Shown: positions 26,401 through 34,836 of the stretch, piece after piece | Layout: each line of letters begins with the position of its first letter | Numbering within the stretch: position 1 is the stretch's first letter | From: UBA830 sp036339975 | GTDB lineage: Bacteria > Pseudomonadota > Alphaproteobacteria > MPNO01 > UBA830 | Direction of reading: 5' to 3' | Length of the DNA: 64,000 bases | Assembly (NCBI GenBank): GCA_036339975.1 | Contig: JAYYZV010000020.1 | Span: forward strand, 17,443 to 81,442 | The notes under the pieces: generated by a model | The model's database searches: none | The model's input: only the letters and a program-made list of their open reading frames with translations | Told to the model about the DNA's origin: nothing | Position numbers and translations under genes: made by a program

Positions 26401-28109
26401 TCCCCGAGTGCAATACCTTCACGCCGTCTGTCGGCACCGCCGTCATATCCGCGGGGCGTAACGCGGATACCATGCAGACCACTTGTCAGTGTTCGAATTC
26501 GCACATTGTGGCCTAGGCCCCTTAATGCGTCGACGTACTTTACCAGCTGGGTTCCTTTCTCTAGCTCTGTCCACCCATTCCGGTTGGTATGCGTCGGTAG
26601 GTCGATCGCGGCTTGCATGCCGAGTTTCCAGTCGATCAAGCCGATTAACGTTTTGGCAACATAGGCTATGATCCTTGATCCACCTGGAGACCCTACTATT
26701 GCAAAAAGCTGCCCGTCTTGGTTGAGGACAAGCTTCGGCGACATGGAACTTCGGGGGCGTTTTCGGGGGGCAACGGCGTTGGCAACCGAGCGGCCGTTGC
26801 GGCGGGGCGAATAGGCAAAATCCGACAGTTGGTTGTTTAGCAGGAATCCTCGTACCAACAGGCGGCTGCCGAAAGCGCGCGCGATCGAAGAGGTCATGCT
26901 GACAGCGTTGCCGTCGGCGTCGATCACTGACAGGTGTGACGTGGACGGAAATCCCTCGCGCGCATCTGGCGCAAGCCGCATGTGCTCTGAAGAAGGCGGA
27001 AGCCCAGGCATTGCCTTGCCCATGGACCCCGCCGAATTAATTTGTTTTGACCGGCGGCGCAGATAGCTCGAGTTGAGCATTCCTCGTACGGGTACCAATA
27101 CAAAATCAGGGTCGCCGATATACTGCGCGCGGTCGGCATAGGCTAGACGACTGGCTTCCGATATTAGATGTACCGCTTCGACCGATCCTGGCTGGATTTG
27201 TGACATTTTAAAGGGTTTTAAAAGCCCGAGAATTTGTAGAACAGTAATCCCGCCCGAAGTTGGCGGCGGCATGCCACACACCCGCTTGTCTCGATAAACT
27301 ATGCAGACAGGTGTGCGCTTTTTAGCCTTGTATCTCGCAATATCCGCTTGCGTCATTACAGCCGGATTATGGACGGCGCTTTTTACGGTAACCGCGATAT
27401 CTTTTGAAATAGCCCCGGCATAAAAGGCATCTGGTCCTTTGGAGGCGATCAGGCGCAGCGTGTCGGCTAGCGGTGGATTGCGGAGACGGTGCCCGACCGG
27501 CAGAGGATTTCCGGATGGGGTATAAAAATAAGCACGCGCTGCTGGGAAGTCCCTCATATCTTTCGCGCGCCGGATCATTTTGTTGAGGCGCCGTGATACC
27601 TTAAAACCCTTTTCTGCTAGTTGAATTGCTGGATCGAAAAGCCTTGCCCATGGCAGATTTCCGTGATCCCTGTGGGCTAGGTACAGCATCTGTATTAAGC
27701 CTGGCACACCGACCGCAGTGCCACCTGTACCCACATCCTGAAATGCCCGGCGTTTGCCGTTAGACCTAATAAAGACTTCGGGGCGGATTTTCTCGGGGGC
27801 TGTCTCACGTCCGTCATAGGCTTCGATTTTCCGATCGGCCTCTCGGAAATGCATCAGGAAGGCCCCGCCACCGATACCGGAGCTTTGCGGTTCAACGAGG
27901 TTCAAAACCATTTGAGCGGCGATTGCGGCATCGACAGCGCTACCCCCGGCTCGCAGAATATCGCGTCCCGCTTCGGAGGCCATCGGGTGAGCGGCAACTA
28001 TCATGTGTTGTTGGGGTAGATTAGGCGCTGCAGCACAGACCGAAATTTCGGAGACCAGCCCAATCAACAGTATAGAATAGTATTTTTTGTTACTGATTTT
28101 CCTTAACAA
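26397..28109 (-). CDS. ggt: gamma-glutamyltransferase
   Basis: A periplasmic Ntn-hydrolase of about 570 residues that cleaves glutathione and other gamma-glutamyl compounds. It has AGGSAVDAAIA and the GIGGGAF motif, and an autoprocessing Thr near residue 390 in PSTSHLSV (normally TTHxS). The C-terminal GSPGGSRI motif is present. No ATG gives a complete N-terminus. A TTG at 28109 yields a good signal peptide (LRKISNKK, hydrophobic ILLIGLV, CAAA) and is chosen; another TTG at 28178 would add 23 residues. It is followed by a coupled DMT permease, possibly for its products. Confidence 0.88.
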   Translation of the reverse strand: MLRKISNKKYYSILLIGLVSEISVCAAAPNLPQQHMIVAAHPMASEAGRDILRAGGSAVDAAIAAQMVLNLVEPQSSGIGGGAFLMHFREADRKIEAYDGRETAPEKIRPEVFIRSNGKRRAFQDVGTGGTAVGVPGLIQMLYLAHRDHGNLPWARLFDPAIQLAEKGFKVSRRLNKMIRRAKDMRDFPAARAYFYTPSGNPLPVGHRLRNPPLADTLRLIASKGPDAFYAGAISKDIAVTVKSAVHNPAVMTQADIARYKAKKRTPVCIVYRDKRVCGMPPPTSGGITVLQILGLLKPFKMSQIQPGSVEAVHLISEASRLAYADRAQYIGDPDFVLVPVRGMLNSSYLRRRSKQINSAGSMGKAMPGLPPSSEHMRLAPDAREGFPSTSHLSVIDADGNAVSMTSSIARAFGSRLLVRGFLLNNQLSDFAYSPRRNGRSVANAVAPRKRPRSSMSPKLVLNQDGQLFAIVGSPGGSRIIAYVAKTLIGLIDWKLGMQAAIDLPTHTNRNGWTELEKGTQLVKYVDALRGLGHNVRIRTLTSGLHGIRVTPRGYDGGADRRREGIALGD

Positions 28110-28210
28110 AGGTAGAGCGGTGTATGAAATTTGCGTAATCCCTTTTGCAGGTGCGAAAAAGAAGGTAGAACAGCCCAATCTCTCGCCGGATCAGCCTACG
28201 GAGGGCGACG

Positions 28211-29065
28211 ATGAGCACCGCAAGCCGGATAAACCGGATTACAACGCCAGAACTATCGGCGCGCAAGGGCAACGAACCGATCGTGGTTTTGACCGCTTAT
28301 ACAGCACCGTTGGCACAGTTTCTCGATGAGCATGTCGACTGTCTCCTCGTCGGGGATTCCCTTGGCATGGTCGTGTACGGACTAGACACGACGCTGGCTG
28401 TTTCACTCGACATGATGATCAATCATGCCGCCGCCGTTGTGCGAGGGTCGACCCATTCGTGTGTGATTGTCGATATGCCATTCGCCTCTTATCAAGAATC
28501 GCCTGAACAGGCCTATCGCAATGCTGCCCGGATGATGCAGGAAACCGGAGTTGATGGTGTGAAACTCGAGGCCGGTCTGGCACTGGCCCCCACAATCAAA
28601 TTTCTGGTGCAGCGCGGCATTCCGGTGATGGGTCATGTTGGGCTTATGCCGCAATCGGTAAACGCCTATGGCGGTTTCCGGGTTCAGGGGAAGGAAACGT
28701 CGGTCGCCCGTCAGGTGATCGATGACGCACGTGCGGTGTCCGATGCCGGCGCCTTTTCAATTGTGGTAGAAGGAGTCATGGAGCCGGTCGCGCGCGAAAT
28801 TACCAATGTTGTGCCGGTTCCAACCATCGGTATTGGCGCGTCCGCCGAATGCGATGGCCAGGTTCTAGTAACAGAGGATTTGTTGGGTCTTTTCAGCGAC
28901 TTTACACCGAAATTTGTCAAACGCTATGCAGGGCTGGGTGAACAGGTTGCTGCTGCCGCGGCAGCCTATGCCCAAGACGTTCGAGCCCGTCGCTTTCCCG
29001 CTTCTGAACATTGCTTTGGGGCGCCAAAGGCGGATGGTGCAGAGGTACGACAACTTAAATCCTGA
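28211..29065 (+). CDS. panB: 3-methyl-2-oxobutanoate hydroxymethyltransferase
   Basis: Adds a hydroxymethyl group from methylene-tetrahydrofolate to 2-oxoisovalerate, the first step of pantothenate synthesis. The 284-residue protein has VVLTAYTAPLAQFLDEHVD, GDSLGMVVYG, the KLEAG metal-site region and GHVGLMPQSV. A very strong GGAGGG ribosome site lies eight bases upstream of the ATG. panC follows after 12 bases, forming a panBC operon that diverges from ggt. Confidence 0.96.
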   Translation: MSTASRINRITTPELSARKGNEPIVVLTAYTAPLAQFLDEHVDCLLVGDSLGMVVYGLDTTLAVSLDMMINHAAAVVRGSTHSCVIVDMPFASYQESPEQAYRNAARMMQETGVDGVKLEAGLALAPTIKFLVQRGIPVMGHVGLMPQSVNAYGGFRVQGKETSVARQVIDDARAVSDAGAFSIVVEGVMEPVAREITNVVPVPTIGIGASAECDGQVLVTEDLLGLFSDFTPKFVKRYAGLGEQVAAAAAAYAQDVRARRFPASEHCFGAPKADGAEVRQLKS

Positions 29066-29077
29066 TCGCCATTTGCT

Positions 29078-29965
29078 GTGAAAGGCTCTCAAGAAAAAAC
29101 CGATGTGTCGCCGACATTAAAAATAACTAGGACAGCAGCGGAACTGCGGGAAGAGGTTGAGGGTGCCCGTAAAAACGGCGCCGTCATCGGGTTAGTGCCT
29201 ACCATGGGCGCTTTGCACGAAGGGCACCTTGCGTTGGTTAGCCGAGCGAGGCGCGACTGCGGATTGGTTGTTGCGAGCCTCTTCGTCAATCCCACACAGT
29301 TCGGGAAAAACGAAGATTTTGATTCTTATCCACGAGACGAGGCTAAAGACCTCGCCCTTTTCCATCAGCACGGCGTAGATATTGTCTATGCACCTAAGGT
29401 CGCAGAAATATATCCTGACGGTTTTGGGATCACTGTAACCGTGTCCGGTCTGGCCGAAGAATTGTGCGGCGCGATCCGGCCAGGCCACTTTGACGGTGTA
29501 ACCACCGTCGTTTCCAAACTATTCGATCACTGCCATCCGGACGTCGCTTATTTCGGTGAAAAGGACTATCAGCAGCTTAGAGTGGTGGAGCAGATGGTAT
29601 CGGATTTGGACCTATCGGTCCGGATTGTGGGTATTCCCATTGTCAGGGAAAAGGATGGTCTCGCACTGTCGTCACGAAATGCCTATCTCAATGTTTGCGA
29701 ACGAAGCGTCGCGCCAGCATTGCAAAGGATAATGAGGGTGGTAGTAGATCGCCTCTCTCTCGGTGTTGACATGGAAGAACATTGCGAATGGGGTAGAGAT
29801 GCAGTAATTCGTGCCGGTTTCGATCGGGTCGACTATTTCGAAATTCGAGATAATGAGACGTTACTTCAGGTGGATGGATTCCGTCCCGGCCTTCGCCTAT
29901 TTGCTGCCGCGTGGCTAAGTGAAACGCGACTGATCGATAATATTGAGATAGACAAAATCAAATAG
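29078..29965 (+). CDS. panC: pantothenate synthetase
   Basis: Joins pantoate and beta-alanine with ATP. The 295-residue protein has the nucleotidylyltransferase motif PTMGALHEGH with HxGH, FVNPTQFG, YFGEKDYQQL and the KMSKS-like LSSRNAYL. The start is GTG at 29078; an in-frame GTG at 29105, next to KITRTAAEL, fits other PanC N-termini better. Neither has a strong ribosome site, suggesting coupling to panB. Confidence 0.95.
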   Translation: MKGSQEKTDVSPTLKITRTAAELREEVEGARKNGAVIGLVPTMGALHEGHLALVSRARRDCGLVVASLFVNPTQFGKNEDFDSYPRDEAKDLALFHQHGVDIVYAPKVAEIYPDGFGITVTVSGLAEELCGAIRPGHFDGVTTVVSKLFDHCHPDVAYFGEKDYQQLRVVEQMVSDLDLSVRIVGIPIVREKDGLALSSRNAYLNVCERSVAPALQRIMRVVVDRLSLGVDMEEHCEWGRDAVIRAGFDRVDYFEIRDNETLLQVDGFRPGLRLFAAAWLSETRLIDNIEIDKIK

Positions 29966-30021
29966 CGGTTTGTCGTGCATTGCACGGGCTTCGATAAACC
30001 CAACCAAAAAAAGAGGCGCGT

Positions 30022-30705
30022 ATGTTCTACGAGACCGCAAAAAACAATCACGGCCTACCTTATAATCCCTATAAATCCATCGTGGTTCCCCGACCTATAG
30101 GTTGGATAACGACACTGAACTCTGATGGCGTGGTTAACTTGGCACCATATAGTCAGTTCAACAACCTAGGATACGACCCTCCGTACGTTATGTTTTCATC
30201 TGGCTCGGAAGTTGGTGCTGGTGGGCCAAAAGATAGCGCGCGAAATGCGCTGATTACTGGAGAATTTGTATGCAACATGGCTACATGGGAATTGCGCGAT
30301 CAGGTTAACACCACGGCCCAGATGGTGCCGTCGGATGTAGATGAAGCGGAGATGGCCGAACTCGAGATGGTGCCGTCAAAATTGGTTGCCCCGCCTCGCG
30401 TAAAGGCTTCACCGGTTCACTTGGAATGTCGTTATCATGCTACGCTGACCCTGCCGGGGAATTCGGTAGACAATATAGTTTACCTAGTGGTCGGGGAAGT
30501 CCTCGGTGTTCATATCAATGACGACGTCATCACCGAGGAGGGAAAGATAGATATACTTAAATGTCGTCCGCTCGCGCGTATGGGATATTTCGACTACACC
30601 TCGGTCGAATCTGTGTTTGAAATTGCACCTAGCGGACCCAACCTAGAGAACATTCAGCGTGGTTTGGAGGGACGGGCAAGGGGCAGACAAGACGCGACTG
30701 AGTAA
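30022..30705 (+). CDS. flavin reductase-like protein (FMN-binding split barrel)
   Basis: A 227-residue protein with the flavin reductase-like domain: SIVVPRPIGWITTLN, NLAPYSQFNNLGYDPP, and a GEFVCNMA segment match this fold. Relatives reduce FMN or use it in oxidoreduction or decarboxylation. An AGAGGCG ribosome site precedes the ATG. It stands alone between panC and a convergent lipoprotein gene. Such proteins often serve monooxygenases, but no oxygenase lies next to this one. Confidence 0.85.
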   Translation: MFYETAKNNHGLPYNPYKSIVVPRPIGWITTLNSDGVVNLAPYSQFNNLGYDPPYVMFSSGSEVGAGGPKDSARNALITGEFVCNMATWELRDQVNTTAQMVPSDVDEAEMAELEMVPSKLVAPPRVKASPVHLECRYHATLTLPGNSVDNIVYLVVGEVLGVHINDDVITEEGKIDILKCRPLARMGYFDYTSVESVFEIAPSGPNLENIQRGLEGRARGRQDATE

Positions 30706-30765
30706 ATCCGTGCCAGTATTACAAACACCCGACGCTATTAGCCGTCCTTTTCTGTAGTCAAAATT

Positions 30766-31953
30766 CTAGCGGACGTAAATATGAACTTCGTTGGATGTTA
30801 CGGTGTTGCTGGTCAGCGCCGACATGCGGACCCTGTCCAGCGGCAGTCCCATGTCGGAGAGCGAACGTAGAACCTTTTCGGCATTTTTCTTTGAAGAGCT
30901 TGCCAAGAGCGAGGTTCGGGCAGCGTTTCCTCGGTTCGGCGACACGGCGATTAGGTCAAACATTGCATTCGGCCGGCGCTGCAGTGCTCGGCTTACCGCA
31001 TTATACAACGGCTGCTCATATTGAACGGTGGCTCGGTCGAAACGGATCACGACCAGTGGTCGGCGCGCGCTTGCCGAGGGGAGGGGTGATGCCGCAAACC
31101 CGCTGCTAGCTGCCGGTGCGGCGGAAGAGAATGCCCGGTTACCGAGGCTCGATCCAAGTATCTCACCATTTTTGATGGCCAGAGCCATCGTCGTGAGGTT
31201 GGTGCGCTCGGCGCTGAGGTAGTTGCTTTGGCGAGAAATATCCTCACTCAACTCGTTGAGCAGTCGGTCGATGAGAACAACCGTGCGGTTGACTTCGTCC
31301 TCTAGAATAGACAACTGGCGATGGTCTTCGTCGATCGCGCCTGAAAGGCCATAGGCTGCGCGAGTTGTCTCCAGAAGGTACGCCGAAAGGGTCGATGTAC
31401 TGGCCACGCCGTTGGCCAGTGTGTTCATTTGCGCGATATCACTTTCCACCTGAGCCAGGCTCGCTTGAGCCACATTCCACTGGCTAACCATTGCGGGATT
31501 GCCGGGCGTAGTGCCGACCTGCAACCGCGAGTTAATTCTGCCAACCGTCGTGTGGTAGTTCTGCGAGTGCCGAACGGTAAGAGTCCGGATCGACTGCAAC
31601 TGAGTGTTCTGCTGAGTGATCTGAGACTGAAGCCGCCGCAATTCGCCTCGAATCTCGACGACGCGCTGACCTACATAGGTCCCAGTAGTAGCTCCCTGTG
31701 ACACCTGCTGAGGGACAAAATTTGTCCTGCCGAGCGTGGGCGGTGGTGGCGGAGACAAGGTCGGTTGCCGGTTCGACTCGGCACGTGATGCCGGAATATT
31801 GGTCTGCGTATTTTGGCCACTGGATGGGTCTTTCCCAGTCAGCGACGGCCATATTACATCTGATGCAAAGGAGCAGCCGCCCACAAGGGTAAAGGCCGTC
31901 AAAACGACCGCACAACTTTTCGTAGCATTCGTCCGGGTTCTTAGAAGGGCCAT
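30766..31953 (-). CDS. coiled-coil lipoprotein with OmpA-like C-terminal domain
   Basis: A 395-residue predicted outer- or inner-membrane lipoprotein. The N-terminal signal ends in the lipobox LVGGC (Cys27). A Pro- and Gln-rich linker follows. Two helical stretches (about residues 100-155 and 185-270) look like coiled coils. The C-terminal ~90 residues (LVVIRFDRATVQYEQPL to NEVHIYVR) resemble OmpA/MotB peptidoglycan-binding domains. The ATG at 31953 is chosen over a TTG 21 bases upstream because it places a short charged n-region before the lipobox. It may tether the envelope. No specific family was recognised. Confidence 0.7.
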   Translation of the reverse strand: MALLRTRTNATKSCAVVLTAFTLVGGCSFASDVIWPSLTGKDPSSGQNTQTNIPASRAESNRQPTLSPPPPPTLGRTNFVPQQVSQGATTGTYVGQRVVEIRGELRRLQSQITQQNTQLQSIRTLTVRHSQNYHTTVGRINSRLQVGTTPGNPAMVSQWNVAQASLAQVESDIAQMNTLANGVASTSTLSAYLLETTRAAYGLSGAIDEDHRQLSILEDEVNRTVVLIDRLLNELSEDISRQSNYLSAERTNLTTMALAIKNGEILGSSLGNRAFSSAAPAASSGFAASPLPSASARRPLVVIRFDRATVQYEQPLYNAVSRALQRRPNAMFDLIAVSPNRGNAARTSLLASSSKKNAEKVLRSLSDMGLPLDRVRMSALTSNTVTSNEVHIYVR

Positions 31954-32315
31954 GATGAAGGCCTCGCTCCCCAATAATTCATTTTTCGGCGGCCCCGGTA
32001 ACAGAGTATAACAAAACCACCGAAAACGACGGAGTTTGCATAAGCAGTTGGGCCGGCAAGCATAGTACTTTAACGATTATCCATCTACAAGCCGATTGTC
32101 ATTAAGAAAACGGCGGCTGGAAAAAAATATTCACGCTCCACTCTCCCGTATTTTATGCTAATTCGTTGAGGTTTTCTTCGTTCAAGCCTGTTCTCCCAGC
32201 CACAGGGTTTGCAGGCATCAACTTTTATAAAATTGGTCCGATACAAAAGAGTCGAAAATCGACAAACAACCGATTGCACCACGTATTGGCTTTGGCTATA
32301 CCCTTGCAGCCCTTT

Positions 32316-32392
32316 GCGCCCGTAGCTCAACTGGATAGAGTGCCTGACTACGGATCAGGAGGTTGGGGGTTCGAATCCTCCCGGGCGCGCCA
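32316..32392 (+). tRNA. tRNA-Arg (ACG)
   Basis: A complete cloverleaf. The acceptor stem GCGCCCG pairs with CGGGCGC, the anticodon loop is CTACGGA (anticodon ACG), the TpsiC loop carries GGTTCGAATC, and CCA is encoded at 32390-32392. A34 would be edited to inosine to read CGU, CGC and CGA codons. It stands alone, without an integrase nearby. Confidence 0.97.
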
Positions 32393-32733
32393 CTTTTCTC
32401 CCACAAAACTGCCAGTTTTTAGACATTCTATGGAATCCGCGGGATTTGATCCTGATCAGACTTCTTAGCGTCACGGGAAATATCACAGGCGAGCAACCAA
32501 GTTGTTAACTTTTCGTTCGAGGGCCTGATTCTATCGAACGAATACATGAAAATATTTAACAATTGGGCAATTCAGAATATTTTATTTCAAATATAACTGC
32601 CACATAAAGGTTTTGTGAGAAGATAGGGCCAAGAAATTGTGAGTAACGTGTGGTCCGGATTGCCCAGATCCCCCGCCTTTGCTCTACGTTATAAATCTGT
32701 TATCAGCGCTATGAGATTAACCCTGACTTCGAA
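32393..32733. other. intergenic region after tRNA-Arg
   Basis: There is no credible gene in these 341 bases. A small AT stem AAAACT/AGTTTT (32405-32419) just past the tRNA could be a weak terminator. The second half is AT-rich and should hold the promoter of the following benE gene; I could not assign its boxes. Confidence 0.5.
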
Positions 32734-33978
32734 ATGTCGGATAAACAACCGAAAATAGAAAAAATTCAAACGCCGCTCCCTAGAGTTACTGGGGTGTTGC
32801 GCCACGCGTTTGGGCATAATTTAGTCAACGGTTTCAGCGCCTTCCTTTTCGCTGCGGCAGGTCCCGGTGCAATGATCCTAGCTGTCGGGAGCGCCGCAAA
32901 TTTACCTGCCAACCAGATTGCTGTCTGGCTGTTCGCCGGTTACTCACTAAGCGGCGTTCTAACAATATTGGTTTGCTATCTATATCGTCAGCCGCTGGCC
33001 TTCGGATACAGCATGCCGGCGCTGGTTATAGTTGGTCCGGCCCTGATGCACCTCTCGCTTGCGGAGATGGTAGGTGCATATCTGGTTACCGGCGCTTTGA
33101 TTCTTCTTCTCGCGATGACCGGCTTTATCCGCAAAGTGACTGGGGCGTTGCCCGAACCTATCGTGATGGCAATGGTAGCGGGGGTGTTTCTGCCCTATGG
33201 GCTGCGAATGATCGAAGCCTTCGGCACCGGTGTTTGGATAGCTGGCGCGATGATCTGCGGATACCTTTTTTCTTCCGTATCGCCGGCATTACAAAGGCGT
33301 TTTCCGGCGCTGCTTTCGGCACTAATCGCAGGCACTGCCGCGATCGTATTAACTGGACACTTCAACCCCAGCGACGATATAGGGTTGCGGATAGTCGCCC
33401 CTGTTCTTGTTCGCCCGGACTTTAGCATAACGGCTATTATCGAATTCGTTATCCCCCTGACTATTACTGTTGTAGGCATTCACAATACGCAAGGATTTGC
33501 GATCCTGCGCAATGCCGGCTACCGACCGCCGGAGAATCTCTCCACGGTAATATGTGGCGGCGGCACGATAGTGTATGGTTTTTTGGGATGCGTCCCGACG
33601 GTGGTCACTGGGCCGGCGAACGCGATCCTAAATGTATCCGGCGATCGGGCGTGGCGTTTTGTCGGGGGTCTCTGGTTTGGGCTTTTTTTTATTCTGTTTG
33701 GTTTGTTCGCGCCTTCCGCACTGCAGATCGGGCTGGCGCTGCCAGCGGCTTTCATCGCGACTCTCGCGGGGCTCGCTATGATCCCGGTGCTTCAATCGGC
33801 GTTCATCATTGGTTTTGGCGGGAAATTCTCGCTCAGCGCGCTGGTGACCTTTCTGACGACCGTGGCTGGAGTATCGATATACGGTATTGGCGCTGCGTTC
33901 TGGGGACTGGTTTTCGGTTTCGCAGTTGCGCTAATTGTCGAACGCCCGGATTTCGACGCTCGTCAACCACAAAAATGA
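32734..33978 (+). CDS. benE: BenE-family benzoate/H+ symporter
   Basis: A 414-residue membrane protein with about twelve hydrophobic helices. The conserved FGYSMPALVIVGPAL, GVHNTQGFAILRNAGY-type loop (here VGIHNTQGFAIL) and the GVSIYGIGAAFWGLVFG end mark the BenE family. The family imports aromatic acids such as benzoate with protons. Benzoate-pathway enzymes are not beside it, so the actual substrate may differ. It starts with ATG at 32734. Confidence 0.85.
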   Translation: MSDKQPKIEKIQTPLPRVTGVLRHAFGHNLVNGFSAFLFAAAGPGAMILAVGSAANLPANQIAVWLFAGYSLSGVLTILVCYLYRQPLAFGYSMPALVIVGPALMHLSLAEMVGAYLVTGALILLLAMTGFIRKVTGALPEPIVMAMVAGVFLPYGLRMIEAFGTGVWIAGAMICGYLFSSVSPALQRRFPALLSALIAGTAAIVLTGHFNPSDDIGLRIVAPVLVRPDFSITAIIEFVIPLTITVVGIHNTQGFAILRNAGYRPPENLSTVICGGGTIVYGFLGCVPTVVTGPANAILNVSGDRAWRFVGGLWFGLFFILFGLFAPSALQIGLALPAAFIATLAGLAMIPVLQSAFIIGFGGKFSLSALVTFLTTVAGVSIYGIGAAFWGLVFGFAVALIVERPDFDARQPQK

Positions 33979-34019
33979 AGAGCGGCCGGGCTAACCGCCC
34001 GCTCGTTTTCGCAGCGGCC

Positions 34020-34562
34020 CTATATTCCTTTATTGGTATAAGAAGCCGGGTGCGGCGCGCGAAGTGCCTCTAGTCCTTTGCCCACAGCGACTCCCGCGAT
34101 TATCATTAATGTAGTTGAAGCTAGAAAACCCGCGACGAAACCGACAGAAACTGACACAGCCATAGCAGACACGTGGGTGGCACCATGCAATACCGCGAGT
34201 GTTATGGCTATTAGAACGGAAATCGCGGCGCTCGGCCGCAGCGCGATCGCGGTTACGAACGCCAGAATTGCTACTGAAGCTAGGATCGTGGCATCAGTGC
34301 CTGAAACCGCAATACCGGCGAGGGCGATTGCTGCCCCTGCAGCCATAAAAACAAAAAATAAGCCCGGGAGTGCCCATGCAGTTTTTCCTGCCGTGCGGCC
34401 CGCCAACACGCCAACAGTAAGCAGTGCTAGCAGATGATCAAGACCGCTGATCGGGTGAAAAAAACCGGTTTCGATGCCAACACCGCTGTGCGCCTGTGCA
34501 GAGGTTGCGCCCAGCGTCGCAATCAGGGTGGTTACTGAAAGCAGTCCTAGTCCATTCTTCAT
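34020..34562 (-). CDS. HupE/UreJ family membrane protein
   Basis: A 180-residue protein. After a signal-like N-terminus ending SAQAHSG, it has the family-typical GFFHPISGLDHLLALLTVGVLAG with His and Asp residues for metal contact, five more hydrophobic helices and HGATH. HupE/UreJ proteins import nickel (or cobalt) for hydrogenase or urease. Neither enzyme is encoded here. An AGGAGAG ribosome site precedes the ATG. I looked for a cobalamin riboswitch in its 274-base leader and saw none. Confidence 0.87.
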   Translation of the reverse strand: MKNGLGLLSVTTLIATLGATSAQAHSGVGIETGFFHPISGLDHLLALLTVGVLAGRTAGKTAWALPGLFFVFMAAGAAIALAGIAVSGTDATILASVAILAFVTAIALRPSAAISVLIAITLAVLHGATHVSAMAVSVSVGFVAGFLASTTLMIIAGVAVGKGLEALRAPHPASYTNKGI

Positions 34563-34836
34563 TTTTTGGCTCTCCTAATTAATACCCGCGTCGTCGGATT
34601 CACAGGCGCGCATTTTATACAGGCTTTTCTGTCTACGACTCCGATTGAGTCAATGCAAGACGATGCGCCGAGTTTGCGCCGTTGTGATAGTATCGGGGGG
34701 CGCTCCACTTTTTAACTTTTTTTATAAATTAAAATGACCTTATGCGCGCTAATGGCGATCGCAGTTAATTACGAGATCCCCCTTTAATAAGTTATATTGT
34801 TAGGATCTTCAGAAGAAAAGCCTACGGAGAAGTGCG

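Noticed and set aside
32316..32733. Possible genomic island at tRNA-Arg
   Set aside because: No integrase, direct repeat of the tRNA end or mobile gene was found nearby.
34563..34836. Possible cobalamin riboswitch before the HupE/UreJ gene
   Set aside because: No B12-box or other conserved aptamer segment was visible in the leader.
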